10,384 nt of DNA, from NCBI GenBank assembly GCA_002378745.1, contig DFRR01000005.1:101381-111764 (forward strand). Direction: 5' to 3'. Position numbers and translations under genes: made by a program. Under the pieces are notes generated by a model, which searched no databases, was not told the origin of the DNA, and saw nothing but the letters and a program-made list of their open reading frames with translations. Positions 4,995 through 10,384 of the stretch are shown here, one piece after another. The stretch's first letter is position 1. Each line of letters starts with the position of its first letter. Source of the stretch: Patescibacteria group bacterium UBA3458. GTDB lineage: Bacteria; Patescibacteriota; Minisyncoccia; Phycocordibacterales; UBA2100.

Positions 4995-6350
4995 TTACTT
5001 TATTCCTGACCCAAACAAGAACCGGGTGAAGCCGCGGTATTCACGGTCGCCAACAGCAAGCAAGAAGGTACGGCTAATGGTGATTGCAGTAAGCATACTT
5101 ACGATGACACCAAGTCCGAACACGAGTGCAAAGCCCTCTACGAGCGAGGTGCCAAACCAGAAAAGAATGATAGCGGTAATAATACTTGAAAGGTTACCGT
5201 CACGAATTGAAAGCCATGCACGTGCGAAACCGTCACGCACTGCATTGTGTGTCCACTTCCCTTCCAAGAGCTCTTCTTTCATGCGTTCAAAAATGAGCAC
5301 GTTTGCGTCCACGGCAAGACCGATAGAAAGGATGAATCCGGCAAGACCAGCTGCGGTGAGTGTAACCGGCACAAGCTTAAATATTGCAAGCATGATGATG
5401 ATGTAGAGTGAAAGGGAGAATACTGCAAGTGCTCCCGGCAACCGGTACCAGAGAATAAGAAAGAGCGCGATTATTGCCAGCCCCCACACACCGGCTTCGA
5501 TACCACGTTCAAGTGTTGCCGCGCCCAGAGACGCACCAATGGTCTGACTTGAAAGCAATTCAATTGGGAGTGGGAGTGCACCGAAGTTGAGATTACGTAC
5601 GAGCTCACGTGCTTCTTCCGGCGTAAAGCTACCTGAAATAATGGCGCTGCCGCCGGCGATACGCTCATTGATAACCGGATTTGAAATAAGCTGTCCGTCG
5701 AGGAAAATGCCGAATACTTCACCAACGTGCTCTCCAGTGAATTGTTCAAAGATGTCACCGCCTTCGCTTGTGAAGTTGAGTACCACGATTGGTTCGTTTG
5801 AGAGCCCGCCCGAGCTTACTTGTCCAAACTCAAGTGATGCACGGTCGAGGTGCGCACCGGTAAGTATCGCGGGACCAAAGTTGTCATCAGCCGAGAGTTC
5901 GAGCGTACCGTCTTCGCCAATGGTTGCAGTTGAAACATCAACGGCTTGTTGCAAACGAAATTCGAGTACCGGCGTTTGACCGATGAGATCGATTGCTTCT
6001 TGTGTGTCGGTCACGCCAGGGAGCTCGATGATGAGACGGTCTTGTGCGTCACCGCCGAGCGCGCCACCTTTTTCTGTCTGTACAATTGGTTCAGATACAC
6101 CAAAGAGGTTTACGCGACGTTCAATAGTGTCGCGAAGCGACGCCATCGATGCATCAACATCTGCTGCAGCCAAGCGTGATGTGTCTGCTTTGTATACGAG
6201 ATGTGTACCACCGGAAAGATCAAGGCCGAGACGGAATGGAAATTCACTGTGTCCGCCAGAAAGTACCTGGGCTTGCGAGCTGTATACAAACCACCCTGTT
6301 CCGAGCCCTGCCACAAGGATTGCGAGCGCTATAAGTCGGTCTTTCCACAT
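4995..6350 (-). CDS. secD: protein translocase subunit SecD
   Basis: SecD is the larger subunit of the SecDF export motor. The 451-residue product has an N-terminal membrane helix (5-23), the RLGLDLSGGTH motif (40-50), a large extracytoplasmic P1 region (about 55-265, with RRVNLFGVSEP at 78-88 and ALPLPIEL at 258-265), then five more membrane helices with GLAVDANVLIFERMKEE (344-360) and GNLSSIITAIILFWFG (385-400). Asp348 and Asn350 fit the conserved membrane-embedded DxN of SecD. The start MWKDRL (ATG 6350) is preferred because a longer frame up to 6413 would cross the promoter and the hairpin at 6403-6427. The leader is about 8 nt and has no ribosome-binding site. It heads the operon secD, small helical gene, secF. 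Confidence 0.97.
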   Translation of the reverse strand: MWKDRLIALAILVAGLGTGWFVYSSQAQVLSGGHSEFPFRLGLDLSGGTHLVYKADTSRLAAADVDASMASLRDTIERRVNLFGVSEPIVQTEKGGALGGDAQDRLIIELPGVTDTQEAIDLIGQTPVLEFRLQQAVDVSTATIGEDGTLELSADDNFGPAILTGAHLDRASLEFGQVSSGGLSNEPIVVLNFTSEGGDIFEQFTGEHVGEVFGIFLDGQLISNPVINERIAGGSAIISGSFTPEEARELVRNLNFGALPLPIELLSSQTIGASLGAATLERGIEAGVWGLAIIALFLILWYRLPGALAVFSLSLYIIIMLAIFKLVPVTLTAAGLAGFILSIGLAVDANVLIFERMKEELLEGKWTHNAVRDGFARAWLSIRDGNLSSIITAIILFWFGTSLVEGFALVFGLGVIVSMLTAITISRTFLLAVGDREYRGFTRFLFGSGIK

Positions 6351-6364
6351 ATATAAGTGGTGGC

Positions 6365-6392
6365 AGTATACCGCACACGACCCTGAAGGCAA
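6365..6392 (-). promoter_or_regulatory. promoter of the secD operon
   Basis: On the minus strand TTGCCT (-35, plus 6387-6392), a 16-bp spacer and TATACT (-10, plus 6365-6370) precede secD. Initiation near 6358 gives a leader of about 8 nt. CGGTATACTG is shared exactly with the promoter at 9820-9849. The -35 starts about 10 bp after the upstream hairpin. Confidence 0.7.
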
Positions 6393-6402
6393 GATGTGTG
6401 AA

Positions 6403-6427
6403 GCGGCCCGCACTTCGTGCGGGCCGC
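6403..6427 (-). terminator. hairpin terminator after the sugar transferase gene
   Basis: An 11-bp GC-rich stem GCGGCCCGCAC / GTGCGGGCCGC with a 3-base loop starts five bases after the transferase stop. On the minus strand only TTCACAC follows, so the U-tract is weak, while the plus strand has CTTTCTT. Some read-through into secD is possible. Confidence 0.7.
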
Positions 6428-6432
6428 CTTTC

Positions 6433-7788
6433 TTATGAGCCTTTACGCATCAAAATGGTCTTGAGGGTAAGTGCCGCTATGTATGTGTCGAGCCAAAAAC
6501 TACGTTCTTTAATATAGTAGAGGTCGTACGCCAATTTTTCTGCAGTCGCTTCAGTGTTCACTGTGTGGTGCGAGTGGTTTTCATGCTGGATTTGCGCCCA
6601 CCCGGAGAGACCCGGTTTTACCAAATGCCGCAGGTTGTAATGCGGAATACTCTTACGATAGGTAGTAACGAGCGCTGGCAGCTCTGGTCGTGGACCAACG
6701 AATGACATGTCTCCCTTTAATACGCTCCACAGCTGCGGCAACTCGTCGAGTCGCGTCCGTCGCAGGAACGAACCGACGCGCGTGACAGTATGCTTTGTTT
6801 CCAGCGCTTCGTTTCCATTGTCAGTTCCCGTCATGCTGCGGAATTTCACGAAGGTAAATGGGCGTCCACCGCGGCCAATACGGTGCGTAGTGTAAAAAAT
6901 CGGCCCGGGTGTATCGAGGCGTATTGCCAACATAATGAATGGATAGAGCAGTAGCGACACGACTCCCAAGGCAAGTGCTGCGACTACATCGAATGTTCGT
7001 TTTGCTGCTGCATACACAGTGTGTCCATCAAGCGATACGTACCGAAGAAGCCACCTGTCGTCGATAAGCGAAAGCGGGACACGTTCAAATATCTCTTGAT
7101 AGAGCCGTCGTACGTCGACGAACTCCGCGCTGTGCTGCACAAAGGTAAAATCGTAGATAAACTGTAAAATCGGATCAATCGCATGGTTGCTCATGTCGGC
7201 AACGATTGTTTGTACTTCCCCACTTTCGACAAGTAACCGAAGTGTTTTTTGTGTCTCCTCGTTTGAGGAGAGCTCGGGATGAATAATTGCACGAAACTCA
7301 AGTGGATAGAGTGGGTCGCGATTAATTTCTTCTGCAAGCTCGGTCAGTTCAGCACCCGTGCCGATAAGTACCGCGCCCATCTCGCGGCGTACAAATAGGT
7401 GCGGAAATACGTGTACGCGCCAGAGAAAGAGAAGTATCGTTGATACACCAAGATAAATGACAAGCACTGTCTTCGGAGTAATCTCAAAAAATGGTATGAG
7501 GAAGAAAAAGAGTGCAGCAAGGAGAATGTTAGCTGCTTGTGCTGCGAAAATAACGTTCGGGAGCTCCTTTCGAAACAACAGTGTGTATCGTCCATAAAGA
7601 CCGGCAATAAAATACACGATAAACCACACCGGGAATAAAAACGAAAATGAGACGAGGTGTACCCCTGCGCTCTCGAGCGACGGCACTGCGAAATGGCGTG
7701 CGATAAGCGCTATCCATACCGATGCATACAAAATGCTGATATCACCAATAAGCAGCACGAGGTATGCCCTGCGACTCAATATATGCAT
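6433..7788 (-). CDS. polyprenyl-phosphate sugar phosphotransferase (WcaJ/PglC type)
   Basis: The enzyme moves a phospho-sugar from a nucleotide sugar to undecaprenyl phosphate, the first membrane step of surface glycan or exopolysaccharide assembly. The 451-residue product has N-terminal membrane helices (about 8-30, 47-66, 80-101, 107-124), a Rossmann-like middle domain (about 136-245, GAVLIGTGAELTEL at 138-151) and the C-terminal catalytic domain. That domain shows KRTFDVV (263-269), DTPGPIFY (292-299), FVKFRSM (313-319), TRLDELPQLWSVLKGDMSFV (345-364), GPRPE (365-369), KPGLSGWAQI (391-400) and YDLYYIKERS (421-430). Asp348-Glu349 fit the PglC catalytic pair. The ATG at 7788 is preferred over an in-frame TTG at 7806. 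No ribosome-binding site is seen in the 57-nt gap after rodA. The sugar cannot be deduced. Confidence 0.92.
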   Translation of the reverse strand: MHILSRRAYLVLLIGDISILYASVWIALIARHFAVPSLESAGVHLVSFSFLFPVWFIVYFIAGLYGRYTLLFRKELPNVIFAAQAANILLAALFFFLIPFFEITPKTVLVIYLGVSTILLFLWRVHVFPHLFVRREMGAVLIGTGAELTELAEEINRDPLYPLEFRAIIHPELSSNEETQKTLRLLVESGEVQTIVADMSNHAIDPILQFIYDFTFVQHSAEFVDVRRLYQEIFERVPLSLIDDRWLLRYVSLDGHTVYAAAKRTFDVVAALALGVVSLLLYPFIMLAIRLDTPGPIFYTTHRIGRGGRPFTFVKFRSMTGTDNGNEALETKHTVTRVGSFLRRTRLDELPQLWSVLKGDMSFVGPRPELPALVTTYRKSIPHYNLRHLVKPGLSGWAQIQHENHSHHTVNTEATAEKLAYDLYYIKERSFWLDTYIAALTLKTILMRKGS

Positions 7789-7845
7789 CGCATAACCATG
7801 CCACAAAATTGAGAACTGTACAATAGATACCGTCTTCCGTGGCTA

Positions 7846-9021
7846 CTACACGCCGATAAATTCACGCTGAGCGTCGTCTCGGTGTACCGCACGTGCGTAC
7901 CGATTCATTCCCATAAGAATACCGAGCATTGCGTACTCAGTGAGCAAGTGTGAACCACCATAACTCATAAATGGCAAGGTGACTCCGGTAACCGGAAGAA
8001 GTCCGATGTTCATGCCCACATGGATGGTAAAGTGACTGATGAACAAAATGGCGACACCGAGCGCAAATAGGGTTTCGAAGTTACTCGCGCCGAGTTGTGC
8101 AAGCGCCAGTATGCGCCAGAGCAATATGCCAAACAACAGAAAGAGAAAGATGACACCGATTAAGCCCCACTCCTCGGCGTATGAGGCAAAAATGAAGTCT
8201 GTCTCGTACTCAGGAAGAAACTGCAGCTTGCTTTGTGTACCGTAGCCGATCCCTTTACCGAGTACCTGACCTGAACCAACCGCAATAGTTGACTGGTATG
8301 CGTTGTATCCAGCGCCACGAATGTCAGCAAGTGGGTGCAAGAATGTGATGATGCGTTGTTTTTGATATTCCTTAAGAAGTGGTTCCTCTGTACCAAGTAT
8401 ATGGTGCAGCGGCGCAACCCAGAGCATTGTGGCAACGGTCGTACCTGCAACAAACACGAGTGCGAGATGCTTCTTTGAGATACCTGACACGAGCACCATG
8501 CCAAACCATACAAAGAAAATCATAATGGCCGACCCGAAGTCAGGCTGCAGCGCAATGAGTACAAAAAGAATAAAAGCGTACAAACCGGAAAGCAGAATGT
8601 GACGAATGTGCGCGATTTCAATGTGTCGTCGAGTAAAATATTTCGCGAGCAGAGCGATAATGACGAGCTTCGCGTATTCCGCCGGTTGCACGGCGAACCC
8701 ACCGAAGTCGAAACGACTCTGTGCTCCCTTTACTACCTCGCCGAAAATAAATACCGCAATGAGAAGCACCACGGTAATGGCAAATAACAACACAACGATG
8801 TTGGTTCGTCTAAGAAAGCGAAAGTCGATAAAACTGAATACGAAAAAGACAGCGAGTGAAATAAGTAACCAGAGGATTTGCCGCTCAAAAAAAATGTTCG
8901 AATCGCCATACGAGTGCATGGTTACAATGCCTGCACACGTAATAAGCAAGGCAGAGACAATGAGTGGAATATCAATGTGTCCCGTATATTGCCGAAAGAA
9001 ACTGCGCACGCCAAAGCCCAT
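7846..9021 (-). CDS. rodA: RodA/FtsW-family peptidoglycan glycosyltransferase
   Basis: This SEDS protein polymerises lipid II glycan chains with a partner penicillin-binding protein, RodA in elongation and FtsW in division. The 391-residue product has about ten membrane helices. Family motifs are QPAEYAKL (112-119), QPDFGSA (159-165), GYNAYQSTIAVGSG (238-251), GKG (255-257), FLPEYETDFIFA (268-279) and LPVTGVTLPFMSYGGS (342-357). Asp275 fits the catalytic aspartate. The RxxxFLxP and GYNxxQS pattern and the TDFIF wording favour RodA over FtsW, but this is not decisive without a tree. It starts 12 bases after the upstream gene's TAG and has no good ribosome-binding site (TAGGG lies too far upstream). 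It is followed by the sugar transferase gene, so one transcript covers wall and glycan synthesis. Confidence 0.93.
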   Translation of the reverse strand: MGFGVRSFFRQYTGHIDIPLIVSALLITCAGIVTMHSYGDSNIFFERQILWLLISLAVFFVFSFIDFRFLRRTNIVVLLFAITVVLLIAVFIFGEVVKGAQSRFDFGGFAVQPAEYAKLVIIALLAKYFTRRHIEIAHIRHILLSGLYAFILFVLIALQPDFGSAIMIFFVWFGMVLVSGISKKHLALVFVAGTTVATMLWVAPLHHILGTEEPLLKEYQKQRIITFLHPLADIRGAGYNAYQSTIAVGSGQVLGKGIGYGTQSKLQFLPEYETDFIFASYAEEWGLIGVIFLFLLFGILLWRILALAQLGASNFETLFALGVAILFISHFTIHVGMNIGLLPVTGVTLPFMSYGGSHLLTEYAMLGILMGMNRYARAVHRDDAQREFIGV

Positions 9022-9033
9022 ATATAGAGAACC

Positions 9034-9810
9034 CTACTGCGTTGCTTCTGTTGCCGCAAGCGGAATGATGTCAACGCGCGCAACGGCTGCCGTAAACGGC
9101 TCTGGCCACGTGAATACAAGTGATTTGGTTTCGCCCGCATCAATCCGTTCAACAACCGTACGAGCAGATGCGAATGCGTTACTTTCCGCATCGAAGAGTG
9201 TTGCAATGACAACAAGGTCAACGACCGGGGATACGGTAGTGTTCACGAGCTCGGCTGAGACACGTGGTGCTGTTTCCAGGTCGTTCACTTGCTCGTTACG
9301 CACCGTGAGTCCTGCTGTAGCATCCACCATTCGTTCCCATGTAAAGACGTTTACGAAATTGAATGTTGCACGTACCGGAGTGCGATTACCGGTGTCGATG
9401 CGCCCCTCAAAAATAGGAAAGACTTTCTCAGGAATAATTGTGGTCTGACCGAAGCGCTCCGCAATGAGGATATTGCGTTCATCGTAGAGCTTGAACTGGT
9501 AGATAGCATTTTTGACACCCGCCTGCTGGTTTGGATTTTCTATATACGCCACTGCGTTGTAAAAACCATCGCGCACAGGAAACGCTCGAGACCACAGCAC
9601 TGCGTGTGGCTGTATATATCGTGTGTCCAAGAGTGCACACGGCCCGCCACGATCTATGTCTGTTTCGGTTTGATTGAGCTTGCCGTCGAAACAACTTGCT
9701 GGCTCATATATGTAGAAAAAAATAACCGGTGCAATGACAAGTGCAAAGAAGAGAAATAATCCTCCGCCATATATCATTTGTCGTCGACGAGCCCACGATG
9801 ATGTTGCCAT
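9034..9810 (-). CDS. membrane-anchored extracellular protein with two FxLYD-like domains
   Basis: The 258-residue product has a short basic N terminus (WARRR), one membrane helix (about 13-35) and a beta-rich extracellular part. Two segments follow the same scheme: about 75-140, with YQFKLYDERNILIAERFGQT, and about 165-240, with a strand-rich VVDLVVIATLFDAESN followed by IDAGETKSLVFTW. The FKLYD and TLFDA words with a later pG-then-aromatic strand resemble FxLYD/DUF3426-type domains; this is a pattern match. Cys40 and Cys58 could form a disulfide. It is the first gene of the rodA transcript, so it may be a wall-synthesis partner, but no function is known. The ATG at 9810 follows the -10 by nine bases, so the mRNA leader should be about three bases. 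Confidence 0.75.
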   Translation of the reverse strand: MATSSWARRRQMIYGGGLFLFFALVIAPVIFFYIYEPASCFDGKLNQTETDIDRGGPCALLDTRYIQPHAVLWSRAFPVRDGFYNAVAYIENPNQQAGVKNAIYQFKLYDERNILIAERFGQTTIIPEKVFPIFEGRIDTGNRTPVRATFNFVNVFTWERMVDATAGLTVRNEQVNDLETAPRVSAELVNTTVSPVVDLVVIATLFDAESNAFASARTVVERIDAGETKSLVFTWPEPFTAAVARVDIIPLAATEATQ

Positions 9811-9819
9811 AGTGGGTTC

Positions 9820-9849
9820 AGTATACCGTAGTCTCTGTAGCAGTGTCGA
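9820..9849 (-). promoter_or_regulatory. promoter of the rodA transcript
   Basis: On the minus strand TCGACA (-35, plus 9844-9849), an 18-bp spacer and TATACT (-10, plus 9820-9825) precede the first gene. Expected initiation near 9813 leaves a leader of about three nucleotides. Confidence 0.65.
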
Positions 9850-9876
9850 ACCGCTTTATCCGATGAGAAAAGTATA

Positions 9877-9910
9877 GAAATCACCAAAACAGGCCCATTT
9901 TGGTGATTTC
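9877..9910. repeat. palindromic hairpin repeat, copy 2
   Basis: A 13-bp perfect stem GAAATCACCAAAA / TTTTGGTGATTTC encloses CAGGCCCA. Its inner 32 bp differ from copy 1 (3047-3078) at about six positions. One pair of differences, C-G in copy 1 against T-A here, keeps the stem paired. It lies 27 bp upstream of the -35 of the rodA transcript. Confidence 0.7.
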
Positions 9911-9936
9911 TCTGTTCGATTAATCGAACAGAGAAA
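9907..9936. repeat. perfect 30-bp palindrome
   Basis: TTTCTCTGTTCGAT and its exact complement meet at a central TTAA axis (between 9921 and 9922), with no spacer. Its left end overlaps the right arm of the hairpin repeat. It may act as a second transcription stop or as a dyad operator. Confidence 0.7.
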
Positions 9937-9946
9937 TGCGTGTGCA

Positions 9947-9980
9947 AAAACGCGCGCAACAAAATTGTTGCGCGCGTTTT
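9947..9980 (-). terminator. terminator of the 23S-5S transcript
   Basis: A 16-bp perfect stem AAAACGCGCGCAACAA / TTGTTGCGCGCGTTTT with a 2-base centre. On the minus strand it ends in five T. It lies about 67 bp after 5S and fits a strong rRNA terminator; the A/T ends allow action in both directions. Confidence 0.88.
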
Positions 9981-10005
9981 ATAGGAGGTGGTTGAGTGTT
10001 GTGTC

Positions 10006-10023
10006 ATACAGCGCTAGCTGTAT
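10006..10023 (-). other. small hairpin in the 5S trailer
   Basis: ATACAGC, GCTA, GCTGTAT forms a 7-bp stem between 5S and its terminator. It is possibly a 3' processing signal. Confidence 0.4.
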
Positions 10024-10046
10024 ACACGAATTGCTCAAATATTCTG

Positions 10047-10154
10047 TGTTGGCGCTGAGCTACTCTCGCCTTGCGACTACCATCGCCTCAGAAGAGCTTA
10101 ACTGCCGTGTTCGGAATGGGAACGGGTGTACCCTCTTCGATGAAGCACCAACAC
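10047..10154 (-). rRNA. 5S ribosomal RNA
   Basis: The minus strand carries the conserved CACCCGTTCCCATTCCGAAC and GGCAGTTAAGC, then GGTAGTCGCAAGGCGAGAGTAG. The ends pair as helix I (TGTTGGTGCT / AGCGCCAACA). The length is about 108 nt, with ends set by helix I. It follows 23S by about 90 nt. Confidence 0.95.
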
Positions 10155-10244
10155 ACAATATTCGAACGTATATTTTTTATACATAACTCACATAGCACTG
10201 AAATCGACATGCAGATTTTTAAACAAAGCTGTTAGAGAACTCCA

Positions 10245-10384
10245 TACAGGAAACTCCTCGATGAATTAGTACACCTCGGCTGAGTGTGTCACCACACGTA
10301 CACCTAGTGCCTATCAACGTAGTAGTCTCCTACGGATCTCAAATGATTTCTTATCTTGAAGTTGGCTTCCCGCTTAGATGCTTT
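10245..10384 (-). rRNA. 23S ribosomal RNA, 3' end (partial)
   Basis: The minus strand begins at the right edge with AAAGCATCTAAGCGGGAAGC, followed by ACTACGTTGATAGGC and GTACTAATTCATCGAGGAG, which are the conserved last domain of 23S. The rest lies outside the window. The 3' end near 10245 is estimated to within about 15 bases. Confidence 0.93.

Noticed and set aside
4104..5406. Long plus-strand open frames opposite secF and secD
   Set aside because: They are antisense to well-matched SecF and SecD frames and show no recognisable protein features.
6351..6413. 21-codon extension of SecD
   Set aside because: It would run through the terminator hairpin and the promoter; SecD normally starts right before its first membrane helix, as MWKDRL does.
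7789..7806. TTG start of the sugar transferase six codons upstream
   Set aside because: An ATG exists six codons later, just before the basic residues and first membrane helix; neither start has a ribosome-binding site.
1..10384. CRISPR array, transposase, integrase or phage genes
   Set aside because: No regularly spaced direct repeats and no mobile-element protein motifs were found; the window looks like core chromosome.

Overview
The window looks like a chromosomal segment of a Candidate Phyla Radiation (Patescibacteria) bacterium, probably of the Parcubacteria group. The basis is a short 16S rRNA (about 1,459 nt) with lineage-type changes in the 530 loop and 5' region, a tRNA without encoded CCA, very short or absent mRNA leaders, and small membrane proteins of unknown function. 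The phylum is inferred; no tree could be run. Almost everything lies on the minus strand, so the biological order runs from the right edge to the left.

Right edge: the 3' end of 23S rRNA (from about 10245 past the edge), then 5S rRNA (10047-10154), then a cluster of palindromes including a strong terminator (9947-9980). Next is a minus-strand envelope block: a membrane-anchored protein with FxLYD-like repeats (9034-9810), the RodA/FtsW-type peptidoglycan glycosyltransferase (7846-9021) and a WcaJ/PglC-type polyprenyl-phosphate sugar transferase (6433-7788), closed by a hairpin. A new promoter then drives secD, a small helical protein of unknown function, and secF (6350 down to 3689). This block polymerises cell wall, starts surface glycan synthesis and powers Sec export. 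A bidirectional terminator (3639-3680) separates it from a convergent plus-strand gene for a histidine-containing membrane protein (3139-3618).

Left half: 16S rRNA (1250-2708, minus) stands alone. It has its own near-consensus promoter (2988-3015), a leader of about 270 nt, a 16-bp leader/trailer processing stem (2731-2746 with 1113-1128) and a terminator (982-1019). Beyond it are a plus-strand unit encoding a 46-residue basic peptide or a structured RNA (about 723-973), a divergently transcribed tRNA-Ile(GAU) (601-674), and a leaderless gene for a membrane-tethered winged-helix protein (180-509).

The most notable points are these. (1) The 16S 3' tail lacks the CCUCC anti-Shine-Dalgarno core, while helix 45 just before it is intact. 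(2) In agreement, the minus-strand protein genes have no ribosome-binding sites, and promoters sit so close to ATG that mRNAs should be leaderless or nearly so. (3) The 16S and 23S-5S genes are split by about 7.3 kb. (4) Two copies of a hairpin repeat, with compensatory stem changes, each lie about 30 bp upstream of a minus-strand promoter. (5) An unrecognised soluble helical gene is embedded between secD and secF.
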